A DNA stretch of 27,272 bases from REEB85 sp018971455 (GTDB lineage Bacteria > Pseudomonadota > Alphaproteobacteria > Acetobacterales > Acetobacteraceae), in contig JAGWNT010000055.1 in the NCBI GenBank assembly GCA_028871195.1, positions 1-27,272 of the forward strand, read 5' to 3'. Below the pieces are notes generated by a model. It was not told the DNA's origin, ran no database searches, and saw nothing but the letters and a program-made list of their open reading frames with translations. Shown piece by piece: positions 15,333 through 22,985 of the stretch (positions are counted from its first letter, which is position 1; every line of letters starts with the position of its first letter). Made by a program: the position numbers and the translations under genes.

Positions 15333-16445
15333 ATGAACCCACCCAAGAGCGCACCCACACCGTCAGGACCCGCAGCCCCCTCTCCGGCGGGAGGTGCCCA
15401 GCGGCGGCGCGCCCGCAAGACGACCGCGGCCACCGTCAAGCTGGACGACGTCGCCCGCCTGGCCGGGGTGTCGACGGCTTCGGTTTCGCGCGCCCTCAAC
15501 ACGCCGGACCTCGTTTCCGAGACGCTGCGCGAGCGCGTGATGGCGGCGGTTCGTGAACTCAATTGGGTGCCGAACGGGCCGGCCAAGGCGCTCGCGTCGC
15601 TGCGGACCCGGACGGTCGGCGCCCTGATCCCGACCCTGGGTCATCAGAACTTCGCGCTCCTGGTGGATACGCTGCAACGCGAGCTCAGCAAGGCGCGGTA
15701 CACGCTGTTCATCGGGTGCGTCGACAATTCGGCGGAGCTGCGCATCCAGCAGGGCTTCAAGATGGTGGAGCAGGGTGTGGAATTCCTGGTGCTGGTGGGC
15801 GAGGCCCAGCCGCAGGAGCTGTACGACATGCTCGACAGCCGCAACACCGCGCATGTCATCACCTACACCACCACCAAGAACACCGGGCGGCCATGTATCG
15901 GGTTCGACAATTACGATGCGGCCTTCCGCATCACCGACCACCTGCTGCAGCTCGGCCACCTCAACTTCGCGATGATCGCGCCGCCCGACCAGATGAATGA
16001 CCGGATTCAGCAGCGCATCGCAGGGGCGCGGGACCGGCTAGCCCAGGCCGGGATCGCGATACGGCCGCAGCACTTCACCCGGGCGGACAGCCGGGCGATC
16101 GAGGGGGGGCGCGGCGGCATGCGGACGATCCTCGCCGCGGACGGGTCGCGCCCCACGGCCCTGATCTGCGCCAATGATTATCTGGCGAGCGGCGCGCTCA
16201 TCGAGGCGCGGGCGCGCGGCATCTCGGTGCCGGGCGACCTCAGCGTCGTGGGCTTCGACGACACCGAGATGTCGGCGCATCTCGACCCGCCGCTGACGAC
16301 GATCCGGGTGCCGAGCCGCGAAATGGGCGAAGAGATCGCCCGCCACATCCTGCGCGTGCTCGAGGACGGGGTGAACGAGTTGCCGCCCCTGCTCGAGGCA
16401 AAGCTGATCATTCGCGGCAGCACGGCGCCACCGGCCCTGCACTGA
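15333..16445 (+). CDS. LacI-family transcriptional regulator (first of two)
   Basis: This 370-residue repressor has a basic, Pro/Ala-rich N-terminal extension of about 35 residues. A LacI helix-turn-helix (KLDDVARLAGVSTASVSRALN, about 36-56) follows, then a hinge helix region (PAKALASLRT) and a periplasmic-binding-protein-like effector domain with GFDNYDAAFRITDHLL and the family motif VPGDLSVVGFDDTEMSAHLDPPLTTIRVP. The recognition helix VSTASVSR is close to CcpA's VSMATVSR, which reads a TGNAANCGNNNNCA-type operator, the same type as the sites found here. The effector is probably a pathway intermediate. It is divergent from the ALDH operon and convergent with the GMC gene, with only 5 bp between stop codons. 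No strong ribosome binding site precedes the ATG, so the exact start is less certain. Confidence 0.93.
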   Translation: MNPPKSAPTPSGPAAPSPAGGAQRRRARKTTAATVKLDDVARLAGVSTASVSRALNTPDLVSETLRERVMAAVRELNWVPNGPAKALASLRTRTVGALIPTLGHQNFALLVDTLQRELSKARYTLFIGCVDNSAELRIQQGFKMVEQGVEFLVLVGEAQPQELYDMLDSRNTAHVITYTTTKNTGRPCIGFDNYDAAFRITDHLLQLGHLNFAMIAPPDQMNDRIQQRIAGARDRLAQAGIAIRPQHFTRADSRAIEGGRGGMRTILAADGSRPTALICANDYLASGALIEARARGISVPGDLSVVGFDDTEMSAHLDPPLTTIRVPSREMGEEIARHILRVLEDGVNELPPLLEAKLIIRGSTAPPALH

Positions 16446-16450
16446 GCGCC

Positions 16451-18160
16451 TCACGCTGGCCGCAGGATCTCGTCGGCGATCCGTTCGGCGACCATGATCG
16501 TCGAGAGATTGATGTTCGCGCAGGGAATGACCGGGAAGATCGAGGCGTCGACGACGCGCAGGCCCTCGACACCGCGCACCTGTCCGGCCGGCGTGGTGAC
16601 CGCCATCGGATCATCGTCCCGGCCCATGCGGCAGGAACACGAGGCATGCCAGACGCCGACGGTCGCGCGCCGGATGAAGGCTTCCAGGGCCTCGTCATCG
16701 CCCAGCAGCGTCGCGAGCGGCGGCCCTTCGAGGATGAGCTTGCCGATGAGAAAGTGGCGGAGTGCCGCCGGGCCGTCGAGCAGGCGCGCGAGGATCGTCG
16801 TGAGCACGCGGTTCTTGAGCGTGATCGCGGCCACCTGGCGCACCTTGTCGCTGTAGCTGGCCGGAAATGGATCGGCGACGACGCCGCGAAGCTCGGGGCG
16901 CTCGAGCAGCCTCGCGAAGCGCCGGACAGCGCCCGCCAGGCGCTCGAGGTCGCGGCGATCGGCGAGCAGGTTGAAATCCACGCGCGGCACGTCATGCCAG
17001 TCCGAGGAGTTGAGGCGGACGCGCCCCGCCTCGGAATAGGTCTTGTTGACCCAGATATTGATCGAGGCGATCTGGTCGCCCACGGAATGCCAGGCGGATT
17101 TGGTCGCGATGGTCGCCGCCATGTCTCCCGCGGGGGCGCCCTCAAGGTCTGACGAGAACCGCAGGCCGAGCAGAAGGTGCCGCCGGGTGCGGCCGTTGAT
17201 CCGCGCATGGGGAAGCACGAAGGCGGCCACCGCCACCGAAGGGTGGTCCATCAGACCGCGGCCGACACCCGGACGATCCGCCAGCACGTCGATCCCGAGC
17301 GCGCGAAGCTCGGCCGCGGGGCCGATGCCGGCGCGCAGCAGCAATGCCGGTGACTGGATGGCGCCGCAGCTCAGGATCACCTCGCCGGCGGTGAACGGGA
17401 CGATCCGGCCCTCGGTCAGAACCGTGACGCCGGTGCAGCGCGTCCCCTCGAATTGCAGGCCGGTTGCGCGCGCCAGGGTGAGCACGGTGAGGTTGGCGCG
17501 CGCGCGCGTTGCCGGGTCGAGATACGCCATCGCGGTGGAAACGCGGTGGTCGTTCACGTTCGAGATTGGAATCGGGAAATGCCCGTCATCGAACGAGCCG
17601 TTCTGATCCGCGAGATATGGAAGCCCGACGGCGGCCAGCGCCTTTCCCATGGCCAGCGCGTGCCCTGGCCAGCGATCCGGAAAGATGCGCGAGACGGGGA
17701 TCGGGCCGTCCTTTCCGTGCAGCGGCCCGTCGAAATCCACGTCACGCTCGAGCTTGCGGAAGTAGGGAAGAACGCTGCCCCAGTTCCAGCCGGTGGCTCC
17801 ACGCGCCTCCCATTCGTCGTAGTCGGCCGGATTTCCGCGATTGGCAAGCTGGCCGTTGATCGACGATCCGCCGCCGAGGACACGGGCCTGCTCGTATTTG
17901 CGCAGGCGCGGGCGCACATCCGGGCGGTTATGCGGAATCGTCTCGGTCGTGACCTCGAGCTCGTTCCAGGTGAAGCGGGGATTGAGGTAGGCCGTGCCTG
18001 GAAAGCTGTCGAGAATGGCCGCGGGGATGGCGCCGTCGGGCGTGTCCTCGCCGGCCTCGATCAGCAGCACCCGATGCCCGCTGCGCGCCGAAAGACGATT
18101 GGCGAGGACGGCGCCGGCGGAGCCGCCGCCCACGATGATCGTGTCGAAATGCGTGCTCAT
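16451..18160 (-). CDS. GMC-family FAD-dependent oxidoreductase (choline dehydrogenase-like)
   Basis: This 569-residue glucose-methanol-choline oxidoreductase oxidises an alcohol to an aldehyde or ketone using FAD. The N-terminal dinucleotide fold is FDTIIVGGGSAGAVLANRLS (GxGxxG within 11-16) with the ADP-binding acid in LLIEAGED. The GMC signature LGGGSSINGQLANRGNPADYDEWE follows at about 115-138. The catalytic His is H505 in VWHASCSCRMG and its Asn partner is N551 in CANINLSTIMVAERIADEIL. Its product could feed the aldehyde dehydrogenase encoded at 13634-15136, as in the choline to betaine pair, but residues specific for choline cannot be asserted. It is transcribed alone from a region with its own LacI-type operator. 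Confidence 0.93.
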   Translation of the reverse strand: MSTHFDTIIVGGGSAGAVLANRLSARSGHRVLLIEAGEDTPDGAIPAAILDSFPGTAYLNPRFTWNELEVTTETIPHNRPDVRPRLRKYEQARVLGGGSSINGQLANRGNPADYDEWEARGATGWNWGSVLPYFRKLERDVDFDGPLHGKDGPIPVSRIFPDRWPGHALAMGKALAAVGLPYLADQNGSFDDGHFPIPISNVNDHRVSTAMAYLDPATRARANLTVLTLARATGLQFEGTRCTGVTVLTEGRIVPFTAGEVILSCGAIQSPALLLRAGIGPAAELRALGIDVLADRPGVGRGLMDHPSVAVAAFVLPHARINGRTRRHLLLGLRFSSDLEGAPAGDMAATIATKSAWHSVGDQIASINIWVNKTYSEAGRVRLNSSDWHDVPRVDFNLLADRRDLERLAGAVRRFARLLERPELRGVVADPFPASYSDKVRQVAAITLKNRVLTTILARLLDGPAALRHFLIGKLILEGPPLATLLGDDEALEAFIRRATVGVWHASCSCRMGRDDDPMAVTTPAGQVRGVEGLRVVDASIFPVIPCANINLSTIMVAERIADEILRPA

Positions 18161-18254
18161 GGGGCGTCAGGCGGCAGCCGCTTCAATGTCGCGCCGGTTG
18201 TGTGGGAGCACGCGCGCTTCCTTCCGTCGTGGGCCCGGCAGGCGGGGCCTCCAA

Positions 18255-18300
18255 TGAAATCGCTTTCTATTTATCTACCCGGCTCCGATGAATCGGTCAA
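18255..18300 (-). promoter_or_regulatory. Promoter and LacI-type operator of the GMC oxidoreductase gene
   Basis: On the minus strand there is a -35 TTGACC (18300-18295), a 17-nt spacer and a -10 TAGATA (18277-18272). The operator-like TGAAATCGCTTTCT (18255-18268) follows immediately and covers the expected start of transcription. It differs from TGTAAGCGCTTACA at four positions. The layout matches that of the promoter at 9966-10013. Confidence 0.55.
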
Positions 18301-18386
18301 CGAGGCCGGCTCTCGCCATCTGCCTTCTGCCGGTTGGGCCTGGAGTTTGCCGCGCGGCAGGCGGGGCAGCTGCGTCAGCCGCAAAA

Positions 18387-18404
18387 TGTAAGCGCTTATT
18401 GACC
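18387..18404 (+). promoter_or_regulatory. LacI-type operator abutting a -35 element, for the DapA-like gene
   Basis: TGTAAGCGCTTATT (18387-18400) has two mismatches from TGTAAGCGCTTACA. A -35-like TTGACC (18399-18404) overlaps its end, with a weak -10 CTTAGT 17 nt further (18422-18427). The site lies about 60 nt before the start codon at 18462. The divergent 301-bp gap 18161-18461 thus holds one operator for each of its two outward genes and no gene of its own. Confidence 0.6.
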
Positions 18405-18461
18405 GCCGCGTTGAATCGGTGCTTAGTCCACGCCGAGGATCGCGTGGCAAAGGGGGGAAGC

Positions 18462-19418
18462 ATGCAGGCAGCTCTGAACTCAGGCGTGATCGCGGCCCCG
18501 GTGATGCCGTTCAAAGCCGATGGCGCGGCGGACTGGGACACGCTCGATCGCTACATGGCCCGGGTGGCGGCCGGCGGCGTACGCGCCATTGCGATGAACA
18601 TGGCGGCGAGTGAGGGGGGCTCGCTCGACCCCGCCGAGCAGGTCGAGGTGATCCGCCGCACGCGCGCCGCCGTCGCGGGGAGCTGCCAGGTCATCTCGGG
18701 CGTTCTCTCGACCTACACCGCCGGCGCGCGGGACGTGGCACGGCGCGTGGTCGATGCCGGGGCGCAGGGGATCGTCGTGTTCCCGGCTCTGCCGACCTTC
18801 GTCGCCAAGCCGGTGCCGGTCTCGATGATCGCGGACTGGCATGCCGCCATCGCCGAGGCGGTCGATGTTCCCGTCCTCGCCTTCCAGACGGCGAACGCCG
18901 CCTATCCGCACGGCACGATCGCGGCGCTGGCGAAGATCGACCGGCTGGTGGCGATCAAGGACGCGGCATTCGATGTCGATCGCACCGCGGAACTGCTGGA
19001 GGAGGCGGAGCCGACAAACATCAAGGTGCTGACGGGCAATGACACGTTCATCCTCGAAGCGATGCTGATGGGATGTGCCGGCGCGTTGATCGGATTTGCC
19101 GGCACGGCCACGGCCCAGCTTGTGCGGATGTACGATCTCGCATCGGCCGGGAAGATCACCGAGGCCTACGGCATCTGGAACCGGCTCGGGCCGCTGGCGC
19201 GGGTCTGCTGGAGGCCGCCGCTGCGCGACTATCGCGTCCGCATGAAGTACGTGCTGATGCGGCAGGGCGTGATCCCCGATATGGCGGCGCGCGCGCCGCA
19301 GCCGGCCATCACGGACAAGGATCGCGCGGATATCGATCGCGTGATCGAGAAGTTCGGCCTGCTCGGCGCCGAGTTTCTTCCCGATCCGCGCTCCGGCGGG
19401 CTGCGCGCGGCGTCGTGA
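18462..19418 (+). CDS. DapA-family (dihydrodipicolinate synthase-like) Schiff-base lyase, atypical active site
   Basis: This (beta/alpha)8-barrel protein of 318 residues belongs to the DHDPS/N-acetylneuraminate lyase family, whose members make a lysine Schiff base with a 2-keto acid. The Schiff-base Lys is present (K166 in LVAIKDAAF) and the C-terminal part fits the fold. The rest of the usual catalytic triad is missing: the Tyr of YNxP is Phe141 (AFQTANAAYPHG), and the Thr-Thr of GTTGE is Ala48-Ala49 (NMAASEGG). ATG at 18462 follows GGGGGGAAG and leaves a family-typical length; the frame is open to 18288 but that extension crosses the operator. It probably processes a 2-keto-3-deoxy acid made by the MR/MLE enzymes, by aldol cleavage or dehydration (inference). 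Confidence 0.87.
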   Translation: MQAALNSGVIAAPVMPFKADGAADWDTLDRYMARVAAGGVRAIAMNMAASEGGSLDPAEQVEVIRRTRAAVAGSCQVISGVLSTYTAGARDVARRVVDAGAQGIVVFPALPTFVAKPVPVSMIADWHAAIAEAVDVPVLAFQTANAAYPHGTIAALAKIDRLVAIKDAAFDVDRTAELLEEAEPTNIKVLTGNDTFILEAMLMGCAGALIGFAGTATAQLVRMYDLASAGKITEAYGIWNRLGPLARVCWRPPLRDYRVRMKYVLMRQGVIPDMAARAPQPAITDKDRADIDRVIEKFGLLGAEFLPDPRSGGLRAAS

Positions 19419-19422
19419 TGCA

Positions 19423-19448
19423 CGGGGCGGGGCGCCGGCCCCGCCCCG
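19423..19448. terminator. Strong GC-rich hairpin terminator between convergent genes
   Basis: A perfect 11-bp stem (CGGGGCGGGGC at 19423-19433 with GCCCCGCCCCG at 19438-19448) and 4-nt loop starts 5 bp after the DapA-like stop codon and is followed by GTTT. It also lies just past the end of the opposing thioesterase gene, so it may serve both strands. Confidence 0.65.
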
Positions 19449-19454
19449 GTTTCG

Positions 19455-19870
19455 TCAGGGCGTTGCGATCACGTTGCAGGCGCGCTCAAGCGCCTGGGCG
19501 GTGAAGGCACGGGATCGGCGCGTCGTCAGATCGACATTGACGAAGACGATTTGCGCCTCGGCCGCGAGCGCATCCCCCGCATGGATGGTGCAGGCGGCGT
19601 CAAGCCGTTTTGCCGTGGCACCGGTGAAGGCACCGGTCACATGCACGTGTTCGCCCTCGCGAAGCTGCGGCGATAAAGGGTGCGCATCTCGGCAATGAAC
19701 AGCGACGCGCCGGAGGCCTCGCGGTACGCGGCTCCGAAATCGCCCCATTCCGTGAGCATATCAAGGAAGCGCGTGATGAGGATCGTGTAGTAGGCGATAT
19801 TCATATGGCCGTTCATGTCCCGCCATTGCGCCGGCGCGACATCGTGGAGAACCGGCGGCGCGGACCTCAT
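19455..19870 (-). pseudogene. Acyl-CoA thioesterase (4HBT/hotdog family), interrupted by a 1-nt frameshift
   Basis: The N-terminal part reads MRSAPPVLHDVAPAQWRDMNGHMNIAYY..., with the 4HBT active-site motif DMNGHMN (Asp18). It continues to FIAEMRTLYRR near 19667. The natural continuation QLREGEHVHVTGAFTGATAKRLDAACTIH... is in the next phase and runs to 19455. The phases join at 19667 as if one C were missing from CGCCGC(C)AGC; the restored protein would be 138 residues, normal for the family. No slippery heptamer is seen at the junction. ATG at 19870 overlaps the upstream Gfo/Idh stop codon (ATGA), so it was evolved as a coupled second gene. The break is either a recent inactivating mutation or a sequencing error. 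Confidence 0.85.
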
Positions 19871-20952
19871 CGCGCGGACGGCACCCACCCGTCATAGCCC
19901 GGCGACGCCGCGTCGATCGGCAGGTGGACGACCGCGCCGGTCTCCTGCGCACGGAAGATGGCGGTGATGAGCTCGAGGGAGGCGCGCGCATCATCGAGGG
20001 TCACGGGAAATGGCAGCCCCTCCCTCAGCGCCTGGTGGAAAAGGGCGAACTGGCCCGCAAAGCCCGACCCGATTTGCGATGCGCTCCGCATCTGTGCGGC
20101 GAGCTGTGCGCCAAGCGACTCGTCGCGCGGCGTCACGGTCCATGGTTCCTGGCCTGGCCGAATGGCGTCGGAATCGTAGGCCATCCGCTCGATGACGGCG
20201 TTCTCGAAGCAGAGGCGCAACCGTGTGGCGGGCCGTACCGACCCCAGTGTCGCGGTGAGCGAGGCGAGCGAGCCGTCGGCGAGTTGCAGGCTCGCCACGG
20301 CGCAATCCTCGACTTCCACCGGATTCACCCGCGTCGTCTTGAAGGCACTGACAGCGCGGACCGGTCCGATGAGCCAGAGCAGAAGGTCGTGAATGTGGAT
20401 CGATTGCGTCAGGAGGACGCCGCCGAGTTCGCTCGCGAATTTTCCGCGCCAGGGAACGCGGTAATAATCCGGGCCGCGCCGCCAGGCGGTTTCCGCCGAG
20501 GAGACATAGAGTTTTCCGAGCAGGCCGGAGTGAATCAGGTGACGGATGTTCCAGATGCCCTGTCCGAACCGATACTGGAAGATGGGCATGATCCGGCCGC
20601 GCGACCGCGCCTCCGCCGCCCTGATATCGTCGAGCAGGGCGAGTGAGCTCGTGAAGGGCTTTTCGCAAATGGCATGCTTGCCGGCCGCCAGCACGGAAAT
20701 GGCCATGGCGTGATGCAGCATTGGCGGCGTGCAAATGCTGACCACGTCGATATCCGGCATGGCAAGAACCGCATCGAGATCGGTCTTCCAGTGAGGGATC
20801 CCATGCTCGGCCGCGAAAGCCTGCGCCCGCTCCGCCACGCTGTCGCAACAGGCCACCAGCTCGAACAGGTTCGCGAGCGCGCCGAATCCCTCCCTCGCCT
20901 GCGTGCCGGCGACCCATCCACACCCGATAATCGCGACTTTCAGTGGCTGCAT
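19867..20952 (-). CDS. Gfo/Idh/MocA-family oxidoreductase (second)
   Basis: This 361-residue member of the family has a canonical nucleotide loop, VAIIGCGWVAGTQ (7-18), the catalytic CEKPF motif (96-100) and the C-terminal-domain segment GGVLLTQSIHIHDLLLWLIGPV holding the substrate-site histidines. It is a better match to the family than the 302-residue paralogue at 8946-9854. ATG at 20952 is preferred over 20976 because GGAAGGA lies upstream and the protein then begins MQPLKVAIIG. It heads a two-gene leftward unit with the broken thioesterase and starts 58 bp from a LacI-type operator. It would oxidise a secondary hydroxyl of a sugar or cyclitol-like substrate; identity unknown. Confidence 0.91.
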   Translation of the reverse strand: MQPLKVAIIGCGWVAGTQAREGFGALANLFELVACCDSVAERAQAFAAEHGIPHWKTDLDAVLAMPDIDVVSICTPPMLHHAMAISVLAAGKHAICEKPFTSSLALLDDIRAAEARSRGRIMPIFQYRFGQGIWNIRHLIHSGLLGKLYVSSAETAWRRGPDYYRVPWRGKFASELGGVLLTQSIHIHDLLLWLIGPVRAVSAFKTTRVNPVEVEDCAVASLQLADGSLASLTATLGSVRPATRLRLCFENAVIERMAYDSDAIRPGQEPWTVTPRDESLGAQLAAQMRSASQIGSGFAGQFALFHQALREGLPFPVTLDDARASLELITAIFRAQETGAVVHLPIDAASPGYDGWVPSAR

Positions 20953-21010
20953 CGCCCCATTCCTTCCCCAACACACTACGACCCTGACGGAATGCCACCT
21001 TGCCTCATAA

Positions 21011-21024
21011 TGTAAGCGTTTTCA
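21011..21024. promoter_or_regulatory. LacI-type operator between Gfo/Idh and the second LacI gene
   Basis: TGTAAGCGTTTTCA has two mismatches from TGTAAGCGCTTACA and fits the CcpA cre-type pattern. It lies in the divergent gap between the leftward Gfo/Idh gene and the rightward LacI regulator, so it could serve both. A TTGAAA (minus strand, 21025-21020) overlaps it as a possible -35, but no convincing -10 was found. Confidence 0.6.
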
Positions 21025-21163
21025 AACAGGACCAGCGACGAGGAAAACCGCAACGGGATCAGGCTGGCATGCGGATGTACGGGGCGGCGGATCGGCGGCG
21101 ATGCCCGATATTCGGCTGGCCGGAACGATGAGCGCCGTGGCAAGAAGCAGCCATGGAGTGGAG

Positions 21164-22240
21164 ATGAGATCGAAGTCCGCCACGGGGCCGCCGCCCGCCG
21201 CCGACGGCCACGAACGGCAACGCCGAACCGTCGGCCTGCGCGATGTCGCGCGGATGGCCGGCGTATCCACGGCGACGGTATCGCGCGCCCTGAACGCGCC
21301 GGAGCGGGTTTCCGCCGCGTTGCGTGAGCGCGTGGCGGCAGCCTCCGCCAGGCTGGCCTGGGTGCCGGACGCCGCCGCCCGGGCGCTCGCGACCCGCCGC
21401 AGCGGCGCGATCGGTGCCGTCTTCCCAACGCTGTCTCACGGCGATTTCGCGCGGGCCGCGGAAGCGCTTCAGGGGGAGCTGACGGGACACGGCTATGCGC
21501 TGCTGCTGGCATGCTCGCATTACGACCTGGCGCACGAGCACCTGCTGGTCCGCCAGTTCGTCGAGCGCGGCGTCGATGCGGTCGTGCTCGTCGGGAACGC
21601 CCATGATCCGCAAACCATCGACCTGCTCGAGCGCCGCGGCGTGCCCTATGTGAAGACGTTCAACCACGACCCCGAATGGCGACACCACTCCGTCGGGCCG
21701 GACAACCGGCGCGCGATGCACAGCCTGACGCGCTATCTTCTTCGCCTCGGGCATCGCCGTTTCGGCCTCATCGCGCAATCGTCGCGCAACAACGACCGCG
21801 CGGCCGCGCGCCTGGAAGGGGTTCGCGCCGCCTTGTCGGAAGAGGGCCTGTCCGTCCGTCCGCAGCATTTTGTCGAGGGGCGCTGGAGCATTGCCGAAGG
21901 GCGGGCGCTGTTCGAACGGATCATCGAGAAACGCCCCTGGCCCACCGCCATCATCTGCGGCAACGCCTATCTCGCCGTCGGCGCCGTGCTGGAAGCCACG
22001 CGGCGCGGGATCGCGCTGCCGGACGAGATGTCGATCGTCGGCTACGACGACATCGAGATCATGCAGGAGCTGCCGGTGCCGATCACCACGCTGCGGGTTC
22101 GCAGCGACGAGGTCGGCCGCGTCGCTGCGGCCTATGTCGTGGACCTGCTCGCCGGCCGTCAGCCCTCGACCGCGCTCGAATGCGAGGTGGAGATCATCGA
22201 GCGATCGTCCTCCGGTCCGGCACCCCGCGCCAGCCGATGA
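21164..22240 (+). CDS. LacI-family transcriptional regulator (second)
   Basis: This is a paralogue of the regulator at 15333-16445: helix-turn-helix GLRDVARMAGVSTATVSRALN, hinge segment AARALATRRS, and an effector domain with the characteristic LPDEMSIVGYDDIEIMQELPVPITTLRVRSDEVG. The recognition helix differs from that of the first paralogue by one Ser/Thr change, so both should read much the same operator, while their effector domains have diverged and may sense different ligands. The frame is open to 21101; ATG at 21164 is chosen for the GGAG upstream, giving 358 residues, but 21101 or 21128 are possible. It is divergent from the Gfo/Idh-thioesterase unit with an operator between them. Confidence 0.92.
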   Translation: MRSKSATGPPPAADGHERQRRTVGLRDVARMAGVSTATVSRALNAPERVSAALRERVAAASARLAWVPDAAARALATRRSGAIGAVFPTLSHGDFARAAEALQGELTGHGYALLLACSHYDLAHEHLLVRQFVERGVDAVVLVGNAHDPQTIDLLERRGVPYVKTFNHDPEWRHHSVGPDNRRAMHSLTRYLLRLGHRRFGLIAQSSRNNDRAAARLEGVRAALSEEGLSVRPQHFVEGRWSIAEGRALFERIIEKRPWPTAIICGNAYLAVGAVLEATRRGIALPDEMSIVGYDDIEIMQELPVPITTLRVRSDEVGRVAAAYVVDLLAGRQPSTALECEVEIIERSSSGPAPRASR

Positions 22241-22253
22241 CAGGGTGCCATGC

Positions 22254-22270
22254 CGTCGCGGCGCGCGACG
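22254..22270. terminator. Short GC hairpin between convergent genes
   Basis: CGTCGCG, loop GCG, CGCGACG, between the second LacI gene and the opposing DUF4286-like gene. There is no T-run, and in such GC-rich DNA this may be chance. Confidence 0.25.
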
Positions 22271-22295
22271 CGGAGCCGGTCCCGCCGTCCGGCCC

Positions 22296-22985
22296 CTATG
22301 TCGCCCCGCCGGCCGCCAGGCTGAGCTGGAGCGCATAGATCCCGCGCCGGCTGCCGGGCCTGGTTCCGGCCTGCATCAGGGCCGCATCCGACGCCGCCCC
22401 CTCGCGCGCCTGGCGCAGCGAGGCGGCATCGATGGCCTCGAACAGAAGGATCCAGTCCGCAACCTCGTCCCGTCCCTGCCGCAGCGCCGTCTCCGCCGTC
22501 CCCGTCGCGCTGTCCGCGGGACGCCCCCGCAGCAGGTGCGCCGCCGTGATCCCGGGTGCGGCCAGCAGCTTTCGCAGCACACCCGCCTCCATCGCCCCCT
22601 GGTAGCCGGCAGGATCGGCGATGGCGGATTCAAGCCGGATCGTTTCGATGGCCCCCCCCTCACCCGCGCCGAGGCTCAGGGCGACATCGCAGACGGTCCG
22701 GCTGGTGTTGCGGAACTGCGCGATGACGCGGCGGGTCCATGGTGTCGGATCGTTCAGGCGCGCCAGATAAGCGGGCGATTTGAGAACGGCGGGCGATACG
22801 GTCTCGTAGAAATTGAAATAGGCCGGCGAGCCCTCGATCGCCCCGTAGCGCCGCGCGCGCAGAAAGCCAGGGACGGAGATTCGCTCCGGAATATGCTCTC
22901 GCACATGCCAGGCCGCGAATTCCGCATCCTCGCCGGGCGCGATATCGTTCCAGATGGCGAGCACGCCGGCTCCGAGCAATGTCAT
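22296..22985 (-). CDS. DUF4286-like protein (dimeric alpha+beta barrel candidate)
   Basis: This is a 229-residue protein without signal peptide or membrane segments. The N-terminal part has the pattern WNDIAPGEDAEFAAWHVREHIPERISVPGFLRARRYGAIEGSPAYFNFYE, which resembles DUF4286 and EthD-like ferredoxin-fold proteins (His pair in WHxxEHIPER, then PGFxRxRRY). A second, weaker repeat of the theme may follow in the C-terminal half (ESAIADPAGYQGAMEAGVLRKLLAAPGITAAHLL). Its start overlaps the MaoC-like gene stop by one base, so both are made together. The role is unknown; association with a hydratase suggests a pathway enzyme or a small-ligand-binding protein. The family assignment is from memory of the motif. 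Confidence 0.7.
   Translation of the reverse strand: MTLLGAGVLAIWNDIAPGEDAEFAAWHVREHIPERISVPGFLRARRYGAIEGSPAYFNFYETVSPAVLKSPAYLARLNDPTPWTRRVIAQFRNTSRTVCDVALSLGAGEGGAIETIRLESAIADPAGYQGAMEAGVLRKLLAAPGITAAHLLRGRPADSATGTAETALRQGRDEVADWILLFEAIDAASLRQAREGAASDAALMQAGTRPGSRRGIYALQLSLAAGGAT

Noticed and set aside
13640..15556. A 638-codon rightward open frame antisense to the aldehyde dehydrogenase gene
   Set aside because: It mirrors the ALDH codons in high-GC DNA, has Arg/Ala/Asp-rich low-complexity translation without any recognised motif, and runs across the promoter of the ALDH operon.
19660..19675. Programmed frameshift in the thioesterase gene
   Set aside because: No homopolymer or slippery heptamer at the junction, unlike the IS630 A7; a simple 1-nt loss or read error is more economical.
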